Assembly: GCA_024138025.1 (NCBI GenBank)
Contig: JAMXBD010000066.1
Coordinates: 62,001-126,000, forward strand
DNA length: 64,000 bases
DNA from: Combretum micranthum
Lineage: Eukaryota; Streptophyta; Magnoliopsida; Myrtales; Combretaceae
Direction of reading: 5' to 3'
How positions within the stretch are numbered: position 1 is the stretch's first letter; each line of letters starts with the position of its first letter. Shown here one piece after another: positions 49,441-59,748 of this stretch. Below the pieces are notes generated by a model. It was not told where the DNA came from. It was given only the letters and a program-made list of their open reading frames with translations, and ran no database searches. The position numbers and the translations under genes were made by a program.

Positions 49441-49926
49441 TTACTCAAAAAGTTCCGGATATTTCTGTCTCATTGCACTCGCTACTTCCCAAACCGCTTC
49501 TCTCTCGGATTGGTTACTCCATTGGACCTTTACCATTGGTATGACTTTATTCCTCAATTCTTTGTCCATTTTTCCCAAAATTCTAATTGGCTTTTCTTCA
49601 GTAGTTAAGTCTGGTAGTATCTCTGGTTGATTGGTATCCAATATTGCATCGGAATCGGATATACACTTTCTAAGCTGAGATACATGAAAAACATTATGAA
49701 CGCCAGACAAACTTGGTGGTAACGCCAATCTATAAGCCAATGGTCCGATCCTTTCCAATATTTCATATGGCCCAATGTATCTTGGATTCAATTTACTCCT
49801 CACACCAAATCTGAAAACTCCTTTAGTCGGGGATATCTTGAGAAACACATGATCTCCAAGTTCAAACTCCAAAGGTCTTCTTCTCAAATCGGCATAACTT
49901 TTATATCGGTCTTGAGCAGCTTTCAA
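49441..49926 (-). pseudogene. Integrase C-terminus and chromodomain-like segment
   Basis: A 161-codon frame starting KAAQDRYKSYADLRRRPLEF and containing the GPYEILERIGPLAYRLALP and GVHNVFHVSQLRK motifs of gypsy integrase C-termini. It ends with a segment (VKVQWSNQSEREAVWEV then the terminal YPELFE) typical of the divergent chromodomain of Tekay/Del chromoviruses, which steers insertion to heterochromatin. The stop at the end appears to be the natural polyprotein end. It is separated from the integrase core by two one-base losses at about 49930-49970. Confidence 0.88.
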
Positions 49927-49936
49927 TTCTGTTTGA

Positions 49937-50975
49937 TCATTTGAATCTTATCAACGCTTGTTGTACCAAATCGGGTCCAATCAATACTCTCTCGCCCACT
50001 TCATCCCAATGCAAAGGAGATCTACATTTTCTTCCATATAACGCTTCATACGGAGCCATCTGAATCGATGCTTGATAACTATTATTGTAAGCGAATTCAA
50101 CTAAAGGTAAGTGTTCATCCCAATTCTTTCCAAAATCCAATGCACAAGCTCTAAGCATATCTTCAAGAATTTGAATTGTCCTTTCGATTGCCCGTCAGTT
50201 TGTGGATGAAAAGCTGTACTAAATTGTAACTTTGTTCCAAGAGCTTCATGAAGACTTTTCCAGAATCGACTGACAAATCTCGTATCTCTATCGAAGTGAT
50301 GGTCATTGGTATACCATGTAATCTCACTATCTCTCGGATGTAAATCTGAGCCAATTTTCAAGTGAATACCCGACTCTCAGTGGAATGAAATGTGACGATT
50401 TCGTGAGTCGATCCACAATGATCCAAATCATCTCTTGGCTACTGTTTTGGTAAAGCGTCACAAAATCCATAGTTATCTCATCCCATTTCCATTCCGGAAT
50501 CTTCAATGGTTGCAATTCTCCTCCAGGCCGTTGATGTTCGATCTTCACTTGTTGACATACCAAACACTTAGAAACAAATCTTGCAATGTCCTTCTTCATT
50601 CCTTCCCACCAAAAATGTCGCTTCAAGTCTCGATACATCTTCGTGTTTCCCGGATGAATTGAATATGAGGAGGAATGCTTCCTTCATAATTTGATGTCTC
50701 AAATCATGGATCTCAGGTACATAAATTCTATCTTTGAATCTGATAATCCTTTATCATCAACTCATCTCTTTTCTCCTCTTTTCACTATCTATTTTTCAAC
50801 TTTGGCTTACCGGTTCTTCAAGTTGTCCTTGCTTGATTTGATCTAGAATCGTCGGTTGTAATGATAAACTGCTAGCATAATGTCAACATTTTCCATAGCT
50901 ATCTCAATATTCATCCTTTGAAGATCTTCTTGTAATTCCCATTGATTAGTAACCAAGATTCCACATTCATCGATT
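49937..50975 (-). pseudogene. Integrase zinc-binding and catalytic core, frame broken
   Basis: Pieces in order on the minus strand: FWWEGMKKDIARFVSKCLVCQQVK (the CxxC of the HHCC zinc site, about 50535-50615), WDEITMDFV with the first catalytic Asp (about 50477), the second Asp region [22 protein letters not shown], then [13 protein letters not shown] and EALYGRKCRSPL. At least four frame shifts fall at about 50970, 50350, 50310 and 50185. The last removes a base in the codon where the catalytic Glu is expected. As written the enzyme is dead. Confidence 0.88.
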
Positions 50976-51310
50976 TCTTTCTACTGAGCGCATCGGCTAC
51001 CACATTAGCTTTTCCCGGGTGATATAAAATTTCAACATCGTAATCTTTAATTAATTCCAACCACCTTCGTTGTCGCATGTTCAATTCCTTTTGAGTGAAA
51101 ATGTATTTCAAACTCTTATGATCCGTGAATATCTTACACTTTTCACCAAACAGATAATGTCTCCAAAGCTTCAATGCTAATACCACTGCGGCTAGCTCGA
51201 GATCATGAATTGGGTAATTCCTCTCATGGGACTTCAATTGTCTTGAGGCATAAGCTATGACTCGATTATCTTGCATCAAACACATCCGAGTCCTTGAAGT
51301 GAAGCATCAC
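50911..51310 (-). pseudogene. RNase H domain of the gypsy polyprotein
   Basis: Starts with [12 protein letters not shown] (end of the preceding frame) and continues after a one-base loss near 51280 with [49 protein letters not shown] and [12 protein letters not shown]. The catalytic acidic residues (Asp in YSDAS, Glu in LELAA, Asp in FTDH) are present. It degrades the RNA strand during reverse transcription. A further frame shift follows the last motif at about 50975. Confidence 0.9.
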
Positions 51311-52495
51311 TATAAATTACAAACTCTTCTCCACTAATTGGTAATGCCAAAATCGGTGCAGAAATCAATCGTTCCTTCAGCTCAAGAAAACTCCGATCAC
51401 AATCTTCATCCCAATCAAACTTCACATATTTCCTCGTCAACTTAGTTAATGGTGAAGCGATTTTGGAAAAACCTTGTACAAATCTTCTATAATAACTTGC
51501 CAACCCCAGAAAACTTCGCACTTCCGTGACACTTGTCGGTGGTGGCCAGTCCAATACCGCTCTAATCTTCTCCGGATCAACAGATATTCCTTCCTTTGTA
51601 ATGATATGTCCCAAGAATGCAACTTCTCTCAACCAAAACTTGCACTTGCTAAATTTAGCATAAAGCTTCCTCTCTCTCAATCTTTGCAATACAAGTCTCA
51701 AATGTTTCTCATGATCTTCCACATTCTTTGAATATACCAATATATCATCAATGAAGACTATCACAAATTGATCCAAATAATCCTTAAATACCCTATTCAT
51801 CAAATCCATAAAAGCAGCAGGGGCATTTGTTAAACCGAAAGGCATAACCATAAACTCAAAATGTCCATATCTTGTTCTGAAAGCCGTCTTGGATATATCT
51901 TGTTGCTTAATCTTGAGTTGATGATATCCGGATCTCAAATCTATCTTGGAAAACAATGCCGCATCTCTCATTGATCAAATAAATCATCAATTCGAGGAAG
52001 TGGATACTTGTTCTTGATTGTCACTTGATTCAATTCTCTATAGTCTATACACATCCTTAGACTTCCGTCTTTCTTCTTAACAAACAATACCGGAGCACCC
52101 CAAGGAGAAATACTTGGACGGATAAACCCGAGGTGTTGCAATTCTTCTAACTGACTTTTCAATTCTTTCAACTCAGCCGGAGCCATACGATACGGAGCTT
52201 TAGAAATAGGTGTAGTTCCAGGTATCAAATCAATCCCAAAATCAATCTCCCTATCCGGTGGCAAACCGGGTAATTCATCAGGAAAAACATCAACAAATTC
52301 CCTTACTACTGGCACCATATCAACTCGGAGTTCTTCACTACCCATTGTAGTTCCCATATCCTTCTCCCACAATTCCATAGAATACATACTTCCGGGTCTC
52401 CTTCTTTCCAACACATGAAATAGTCTTCTACCTTCCAACTCAAAACTCACTTCCGCTTTACTACAATCTATTGTGCTTTGTAAAGATTCAACCAA
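51276..52495 (-). pseudogene. Reverse transcriptase of the gypsy polyprotein
   Basis: The first frame (52495-51968) runs from the RT-proximal linker ([20 protein letters not shown]) to [20 protein letters not shown]. After a one-base loss near 51970 the second frame (51971-51276) gives [35 protein letters not shown], the catalytic FIDDILVYS (51754-51728), [11 protein letters not shown] and [12 protein letters not shown]. All core RT motifs are well preserved. The break at the LFDQ/RDAALF junction is a simple -1. Confidence 0.93.
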
Positions 52496-53220
52496 TTCAT
52501 TCCAAGAATAACATCAAAATCAATTAAAGGTAGAACTAACATATCTATTGGCATGCTTTCATCAGAAATCACAACATCAACATTCTTACATACACATGGC
52601 TCTTTGGATTGCACACCAAAAGGAGTATTCACACTCATCACTCTATCATACAACACTTCAGAAGACAAACCACACTCATTCACAAAGCTTTCAGCAATAC
52701 ATGCATGAGTAGCACCAGTATCAATTAAAGTATATGCAGGATGTCTTGCAATCTGTATTATACCTGCCAGTGTATCAACCGAAGGAGCTTTCTCACATTG
52801 TTGCAAAGCAAACACCCTAGCAGCTGTCATTCCCTTTCCAAAGTTCGGTCCTTCATTCCTCGGCTTTTCTTTACAATTTGCCACATGATGACCCCTTTGT
52901 TGACAATGAGCACAAAAGATGGGCTTCAATTTAGGATCAGGACAATCAGAAGCTTTATGACCAACTTTCCCACATGCAAAACAAGCTCCAGGAGTCCATT
53001 TACATTGAAACGATTCATGAGGCCCAAAACATATAGGGCATCGCCTATCAAATGGAATGGATGGCATAGGAGTCTTCACCACTTGTCCCGAGCTTGGTTT
53101 CTTACCCAAATATGGTCGCTTGCCTTTGTTAACATTACCAAACCTTGAATAAGGGTGTAGGATGTCACCGATCTCTTGCCCATAAATGTGCACGTCTATC
53201 CCTCTGAGCTTTATTTTCAT
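52468..53220 (-). pseudogene. Gag zinc knuckles and aspartic protease
   Basis: A 250-codon uninterrupted frame. Residues 61-116 hold a CPIC...C cluster and two full CCHC knuckles (C80-x2-C83-x4-H88-x4-C93 and C103-x2-C106-x4-H111-x4-C116; 52873-52983), which bind genomic RNA. The protease active site is LIDTGATHACI at residues 165-175 (DTG at 52714-52722), followed by DVILGMNWL, the conserved C-terminal flap/ILGM region. The frame shifts by -1 near 52480 into the RT frame. Confidence 0.92.
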
Positions 53221-53250
53221 TATTAATTTGTTCCACTAACTTCGCCTTGA

Positions 53251-54085
53251 TTACTGTTTCGACAGTGTTGATAATTGAAACTTCTTAACCTCACTCTTAA
53301 TCTCCATGTTCAAGCCATCTTGGAACTTTTGAACCTTCATGCTCTCATCATTGTAACTTGTACCCGCAAATCGAAGCAATCTACAATATTCTGCATGATA
53401 TTCTTCAACAGTTTTATTTCCCTGCCTTAGACTCAACCAACTCGATATCATTTGTTCCCGCACTGTGGATGGAATGTATTGCAAGAAAAAGGCTTCCTTG
53501 AATCTGTTCCATGGTATCGGTCTCACATATCCTTCACTATTCAATCTCCACCAATTATATGCATCTCCCTTCAACATATATATAGCCAAATCAACTTTCT
53601 ATGCTCAGGCACTTCACAAGCTGCAAACGCTTTCTCTACTCCACTATCCAACCTTCCGTTCGAGTCGGATCCAAAACAGTTCCATCAAAATCAGGTACCA
53701 GTCTAACAAAATCATGCAACTTGACTTGTTCGTTCCGGTCTCCCATTGGTACTTGTGGCTCTTCTCTCACAGTTGGAGGATGATATTGCTGCATAAATTG
53801 TTGTTGTTGTTGATACATCATTTGTTGGTACTGCTGAACTATGCAAACATATCCCGAAACATAGTGAGCACATTATTCGGATCTCCCGTAGGCATCTGGC
53901 ATAGCTGGATATGCTGGCATTTGAGGAGGCTGTGGATTCGGTGCAGTAGAAGCCGAAGCCGGTGATGGAGTCGAAGTAGAAGCTGGAATACTAGCTGATG
54001 CAGAAGCTGAAATAGTAGACTGAGAAGGAGGTGGCATACTTTCTCTTTCCGAAGATTGTCGGGTTACTCTTCGTGACCTATCCAT
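53251..54085 (-). pseudogene. Gag capsid region, several frame breaks
   Basis: Opens MDRSRRVTRQSSERESMPPP (ATG at 54083-54085), then a Ser/Ala/Pro-rich linker, a Gln-rich patch (MMYQQQQQFMQQYH, 53821-53780) and the retrotransposon gag core (MLKGDAYNWW, FKEAFFLQYIP, LRQGNKTVEEY, FAGTSYNDE; 53580-53340). Breaks lie near 53885, 53835 (also one in-frame TAG where Gln is expected), 53625, 53600 and 53270. Most are one-base losses; the first could be +1 or -2. It would form the particle shell. Confidence 0.85.
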
Positions 54086-54273
54086 CTTTTAAACAAACAT
54101 GCAACATGTATGACATATAATAATTTTACAAGGTCAAATCAATATCAAAACAATTAATAAACAATTAGACAATTAAACATAAAACTTAATATAAACAAGT
54201 CCTATATATGTCTAACTAACTACCGCATCTAAGGTCAAGTCACCACTATTTAATCAAACAATTTCATAAACAA

Positions 54274-54286
54274 GGCTCTGATACCA
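54274..54286 (-). other. Primer-binding site for initiator-Met tRNA
   Basis: On the minus strand TGGTATCAGAGCC begins two bases after the 5' LTR. This is the classic plant PBS complementary to the 3' end of tRNA-iMet and confirms orientation and the LTR boundary at 54289. Confidence 0.93.
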
Positions 54287-54288
54287 TC

Positions 54289-57170
54289 TGTAAAGACCCG
54301 ATCCTCTAAATCCCGAGACTTAGAGTACCGAATCCCCAACCACATATAACGTTTTCACATTATATGTAAGGTTGTCCTAAAACTAACAGTTTATGAAAAT
54401 TGTTTGATCAAAATCACTATTTGTAAAGAACTTTTAAATAAAACAAGATTGCTAACAAAAGCAATCTATACATATTTACATCAAATAAACATTGCTTTGT
54501 GTCAATACATGACACTACAAAAAATTACATGTTTTCTCAAAACATAAGAATCCTAAGGATCTTAAGGTCATTACAAAAGAATTGGCTTAACTACAAGCCT
54601 TCTATACATAGCTTGTCCTTAGCAAAAAGTCTTCTAAAAGTCCGGGTCATCGGATCCTATTCATCCCACTCGTCCAAAATCTTTCGAAATCGGACCCATA
54701 GCCCAAGTCATCGTAATACTCGTCTCCATACCTGCAAAGCAGCAAAAGTGAGCCAGAGGCCCAGTACACAATAACCAATGCATAACAAGTCATCCAATTC
54801 ATGTAATGCATCATAGAACAAGTGGTTATCTTTATTACATTTTGATTCACAAATCAACAAGAGGGTATTCAAACCCCGGTCACACTTCGGGAATCCAGGG
54901 ATCCTGAGTAACAGCAGCTGCTCAGGGGGTTGATATAAGCAGTCCGAATACTTATATCTCCTATATCTATTTCATGAAGATAATAGCTTCATCTAGGGTT
55001 TAAAAGCCGTTGCCCGACTCTACTTAAACTCAGTCCATAACATGAGCCTAGTTCACAAGTTCCCATAAACCTTGAACTAAATCATGGTATTTCCCCCTAA
55101 GTTTAAGCAAACGTTACACAGATACAATTCCCCCTATCGGCTACCCACTTAACCAAAAGAATCGCTATTGCATCATAGCGTACCATTGCATCATGGTAAA
55201 GTCATTGCATCATGACTTGGTTAAGCGCCTAGCTAACATGTCATTGCATCATGACAGGTTTGCTGCTCCTCGGACCAGATTAAACAGCGTAATAGACATC
55301 CAATTCATCAAATGTTAAATCGAATCAATTTAGGTCAAATTAGAAATGTCTGGTCCTAGCAAACATCAGACAAGTTATTGCGTACCTGAACCCGTTAGTA
55401 TAGAACTAGGATCTCTCGGTGATGAACTAACCGAAGAATCCTTAACTGTAATAGAAATGTCACAATAATTAATAAATCAACATTTATAATTTCATTCTCA
55501 CAAATATATACATATTATATCCATATCACAATTATCAAAGAAATTCAATAATTGAATATACAGTCACGAATAAGCATTTAAACGTCCTATATATCCCAAA
55601 TTGCTTAATACTCAAATGCTCAAATAACAACTTTGGAAATTTTAGAAAAAGCTCTTCAAAATTCAAAAACTCAGGGGATACGCCGGCACTCAACGCCGGC
55701 GGCGTTGAGCCGGTGTTAATGTTCTGAAAATGTACACTGCCAACGCTGGCAGCGTTCAAAGCGTACGCCGTCAGCCTTTGTAACCTACGCCGGCGGCCTT
55801 TAGCCGGCGTAGAATCCAAAACCAAAGTTTTCGAAAATGTCCAGAGAGGTGTAAGCCGGCCGCTTACTAAGTACGGGCAGCCTTCACATGTACGCCGGCG
55901 GCCTTGATTCCCAAAGCCAGCGTACAAGTTAGAAGAAAGAACGCCGGCTGACTTCCTAGCGAAAGCCGGCGGCGTTCAGTCGGCTTTAAGAAATTTGGTT
56001 CTGTGAACTTCAACACCGCCTCTACGCCGGCGGCGTAGAAACTCAAATTGCCGGCGTACGTTCTGAAGAACAGACGCTGGCAAATCTTAGCATAAAGCCG
56101 GCGGTGTTGCAAACGGCGTTAGGAAAAACAATTCTGTGGGCTTTCTACACCGCCTCTACGCCGGCGGCGTAGAATCCCCAGATGCGGCGTACGTTTTTGA
56201 AAACAAGGTTAAACGAAAATTCAAATCCCCTGTTTTTTTCCACTTTGAAAAATTATATCTTAAACACTTCAAAACTTCCCTCAACTACACTTCCACTTCA
56301 TATACTTACTCCTACATACACTACTCAATTCTAGCAACTCAAGCATAATTCAACACAATTAGAACATTCAAACTCTACTACATCCAATTCTAAATTCTCC
56401 TATACAAATCCTCTTCACTTACTCCCCAACTTCATAACCATACAACAATGCATGCACACCCACACACACATATAACACTTTCTCAACTCATCCCAAGCAT
56501 GAACAACCATTTGATCAACATTGAAATCAATTCATCCAATACCTACAACTACTACAAGAAAGGAAAACAAAACAATGATCACAACTAAATCAATTCAAAT
56601 ACATATATATATATATATATATATATACCTTGGCTTGAGAATAACTTTGATTTTCAAACTTGATATAACCCTAACTTGAGCTTGGAAATGGAGATGGAAA
56701 TGGAAAAGAAAAGAAAAGAAAGAAGAAAAGGAAATTCGGATAAAATTTGGCTGCCTTCAAAAAGTAAGTTAAATTATCTTAATTTTGACTTTTTCACATT
56801 CCAAATTTACCCCTTAATGCCTATATTAACTTAGGTTGCATTTAACTTTAATTTGAGTCTCATTTGGCTTATATTTGAGGCATAAATGCTAACTTAATTA
56901 CAAGAAACTTAATCAACTAACTTAAGTGAAATTATGGTTGATTTACAAATCTAGCTTAGCTTAACCTTTTAATGAACAAAAGACAACATTAATAATTTCA
57001 TTACTCACACATTAATGCATATAAAACAAAATATTAATATCAACATATACACATGCACAATCATGTATATTAAACTACTAACAACCTAACCATACTCCTT
57101 AAATTCAACATTTCAACATAATTAATTAAACACATGGAATTTGAATAAAATATAAATCTAGGTCATTTCA
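54289..57170 (-). repeat. 5' LTR of the gypsy element (2882 bp)
   Basis: TG...CA boundaries as in the other LTR. It should hold the promoter for the element's RNA on the minus strand, though I could not pin down one TATA box. Compared with 46502-49392, the ~480 bp at the PBS end differ by many substitutions and indels, while the next ~650 bp are almost identical. The GC-rich palindrome array is at 55679-56190 and the (AT)n tract at 56602-56627. Open frames at 55535-56348 are by-products of the GC-rich array. Confidence 0.93.
55679..56190. repeat. GC-rich palindrome array in the 5' LTR
   Basis: Counterpart of 47912-48440 with the same order of CGCCGGC hairpins, differing mainly by one-base indels and a few substitutions (for example GTAAGCCGGCCGCTTAC here, where the other copy has lost the symmetry). 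Both copies keep the strongest hairpins intact. Confidence 0.8.
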
Positions 57171-57175
57171 GTTAC
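57171..57175. other. Right target-site duplication GTTAC
   Basis: Matches 46497-46501. Immediately after it the palindrome right arm resumes (TTTTGTTAAAATATTTGAGAG), matching the complement of about 42930-42950. Confidence 0.9.
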
Positions 57176-57440
57176 TTTTGTTAAAATATTTGAGAGTTCC
57201 ATTCAAGGGTAGGTGTAGATAAATGCCAAGATTTCAATAATTGAAGAAGAGGGCATATTTTCTATGACAATGTGTCTTCTATTCTACTTTGTGGGGATTA
57301 TGGCGAGAGATAATAGCAAGGTATTAGAGAAAAAGAGATTGAACAAAGTTTCTAGAATAGTTGCACATAAGTATTAGGCATCTCATCTACAAAGTGCACA
57401 AGGAGGTGGTACGAATTGTAAAGGAGGGTGTAGCAAGAAA
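57176..57440. repeat. Right arm of the giant palindrome, outer part
   Basis: Continues the arm interrupted by the gypsy element. AAAGTTTCTAGAATAGT, GGCATCTCAT(C/T)TACAAA and the AAAGGAGG(G/T)TGTAGC block near its end are matched in inverted orientation at 42775-42690. Similarity fades after about 57440, which sets the outer limit. Confidence 0.7.
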
Positions 57441-57734
57441 TAAGTGTTGATTCTTAGATACCACTTCTATTGAAGAGAATGAAATCAAATTGTAACGGCA
57501 CTTGAAAATTAGGATTAGACTTTAGGAAGTTGGGGGATACTCTAGAATAATAGAGAGCAAAAGCGTTAAGGGTTTTGTGAGAATAGTATTGCTAGTTCTT
57601 CATTAGAAATCGGGGTTTTAGGACATCAAGAGTAGTATAGAACTTCATTTTAAGAGAGTTATAGTGCAGTCAAATGCAAATGATATATTGAGTAGATTGT
57701 TAAAGATAATATAATTGTTGTAACTAGGACTACT
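57441..57734. other. Unassigned spacer
   Basis: Mixed-composition sequence between the end of the palindrome arm and the direct duplicate at 57735. No counterpart elsewhere in the window and no coding frame. Confidence 0.4.
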
Positions 57735-57831
57735 ATTGGGATATGGATGTTTAGGTTATTATTGAGCAAGATGAGCAAATCTGTATAAATATATTTAAAT
57801 CTTAAGTGATATATATACTTATATAATTAAG

Positions 57832-58553
57832 TATTTGTTTAAAGTGCAACGAAATTGTTATTGTAATTCCCATGACATCTTTGCTAAAGGTCCAATTAGA
57901 ATGAGGGAAATCTATAGTTATTGTGTCTTATATTAATTAAGATGAAAAGTATAGCTTTATATTTTTTAAGTTAGACATGTGTAAGAATTTACTTAACATA
58001 TGAACACTATAATATTTTGTATCCTTCATGGTTCTTTTCAATTGTAACTAAAAACCATCATAGAATATGCACATGCCACAAACATTTCAATTTCAACTGA
58101 TCATTTTTTACCTTTTTTTTGCATGAAAAGAATCCTTGCATGCCTATATGATAGATATTTGTTTGAAGTGCAATGGAACTGCTATTATATTTTCCATAAC
58201 ATATTTGTTGAAGGTTCAATTAGAATGAGCGAAAGCTATGGTTATTGTGTTATATATTGATTAAAATGATAAGTATAACTTTACATTTTTTAAACTATAT
58301 GTGTGAAAGGATTTACTTAACATATACACATTACAACATTTTGCATCATTCGTGGTTCTTTCCAACCGTAACTAATAACCATCATATAATGTACATGTGC
58401 CACAAACATGTCAATCTTAATTAATCATTTTTCCCCTTCTTCGGCATGAAGGAATCCCCACATGCCTATACTATGCACCTACCACAAACATTTCAAATTC
58501 AATTAATCAATTTTCCCCTTTTTTCCACACAAAAGGAATCCTTCCATACCATA
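57832..58553. repeat. 324-bp tandem module, two full and one partial copy
   Basis: The unit starts TATTTGTTT(A/G)AAGTGCAA at 57832 and again at 58156; a third partial copy runs 58472-58553. Shared internal words include CAATTAGAATGAG(G/C)GAAA, ATTTACTTAACATAT, CACAAACAT(T/G)TCAAT and CATGCCTATA. One copy occurs at about 45660-45985 and none in the left palindrome arm, so copy number varies 0/1/2.3 among paralogues. Confidence 0.7.
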
Positions 58554-58559
58554 ATTCTA

Positions 58560-58866
58560 AGGGTTAATTTAAAAAATGGTATATAAACTTTCACAAAATG
58601 TTCAATTAGATACCTAAAATTTTGTCTTAAATAATTTCATTCCTAAACTTTTGCAAAAAATTCAATTAGGTATCTAAAGTTTGGTTTTAACAATTTTTAT
58701 ACTGAAAGAAAATTTTCGTTAACTTTTTTTATACCTGATTAATTTTTTTAGATATGAAATAAGTCTGTGAAAACTTTGTTCAAGTACTAGATTGTTTAAA
58801 ATGAAATTCCAGTTACTTGATTGAATATTTTGTGAAAATTCAGGTTTTATTTTTGTCATTAACCCT
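58560..58866. mobile_element. Foldback MITE with target duplication and empty site
   Basis: Ends AGGGTTAAT...ATTAACCCT. The inverted similarity continues inward for over 100 bp on each side (CTTTCACAAAATGTTCAATTA against TTTTCACAAAATATTCAATCA reversed), so the element is almost entirely a hairpin. Flanked by AATTCTA on both sides (58553-58559 and 58867-58873). The paralogous site near 45995 reads TTCTAATTGATAGGCAAATT without the element. The 7-8 bp duplication would suit hAT- or Mutator-type mobilisation. Confidence 0.75.
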
Positions 58867-59101
58867 AATTCTAAATGATAGGCAAATTTTGGCAATGATG
58901 TTTTCATTCTATATGGCTATTTCCATGACAATGAAGAAGAAGAATATCCTTATTAACCTAATCGACATTAGTAGGCCAATCATCTAATCCCATCATATTA
59001 TTCTCTGTCTCGTTGTTTAGAGTGGATTATATCTATCATTGAAGAGGGATTATCACAATTTATGGTTGTTTTTCACAAATTTTTCAATAAACTAGTCTTT
59101 A

Positions 59102-59748
59102 CATGCTTTTGTCTCCACAACAATAAAAGGTAAGAATCGATGTTAGAAAAATTCAAGTAAAAAAGAAAAATCTATAAATGGTGTACAAGATTTACATGCA
59201 TTATGCCTATATAAGTTTGATTTGATACATAGTCAAGCTTAATTAAATAGTAATTGTATTTAAATGTTGCTTAAAATCAAATCCATTGTTGGATATTGAC
59301 ATTATTTTAACTAAAAGAACATTTTTTCCAATAAGCAAATCACAAACAAACTTTATCAAGTTCACATCAAACTTAATGACTTTTATTTTAAATTATGTCT
59401 AAAGTCAAGTTTCTAACTTTGATCTAATTCAACCTTTTAAATTTCAATTTAGAGTCTAACATTATGTCCTCTTGAATAGATTTGTTTACCACCTAAATTA
59501 ATATTGAATGTGTGCTCACTTCACTACACTGTTAATAAAATCCCAATGTTTTTCGAATAGACTACTCAACTACTCTATTAAAAAAAATAAATGAACATGG
59601 AGACCATATTTTAAAGTCATAGCTATAATCATGGAATCTTAAATAAATCTTCATTCAACCCTTAAAATGTAACATTATGTACTAATAATCTCCCTATTAA
59701 GTTTTCACTCTAATAAGAATCATTGTTCATTTAGACCAATAAGTCAGG
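59102..59748. other. AT-rich intergenic DNA, no gene seen
   Basis: No coding frame and no recognised repeat. Confidence 0.4.

Larger units (their letters stand above)
46502..57170 (-). mobile_element. Complete Ty3/gypsy chromovirus (Tekay/Del-like), 10.7 kb
   Basis: Transcribed on the minus strand: right LTR (54289-57170), PBS, gag, protease, reverse transcriptase, RNase H, integrase, chromodomain, PPT and left LTR (46502-49392), with GTTAC target duplications. The pol order PR-RT-RH-IN is that of gypsy, and the C-terminal chromodomain-like segment plus ~2.9-kb LTRs points to the Tekay/Del lineage. The polyprotein is split by about a dozen frame breaks, so this copy as written cannot make its own proteins. 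The LTRs differ by a few percent, indicating a fairly recent but not brand-new insertion, unless some differences are assembly errors. Confidence 0.93.
57735..59101. repeat. Direct duplicate of 45560-46240, expanded
   Basis: Same order and orientation as the right arm: GGATATGG...GAGCAAATCT(G/A)TATAA, the 324-bp module, GATAGGCAAATTTTGGCAATGA, CATGACAATGAAG(A/T)AGAAG, ATATCCTTATT, then AAAC(T/C)AGTCTTTA at the end. It is longer than its partner because the module is repeated (57832, 58156, partial 58472) and a MITE is inserted at 58560. Non-coding. Confidence 0.7.

Noticed and set aside
51474..53965. Plus-strand frames opposite the retrotransposon coding region (for example 53465-53965)
   Set aside because: Antisense shadows of gag and pol; they carry no motifs of their own.
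55535..56348. Arg/Gly-rich minus frames and a plus frame in the 5' LTR
   Set aside because: They arise from the CGCCGGC palindrome array. The other LTR lacks equivalent long frames because of indels.
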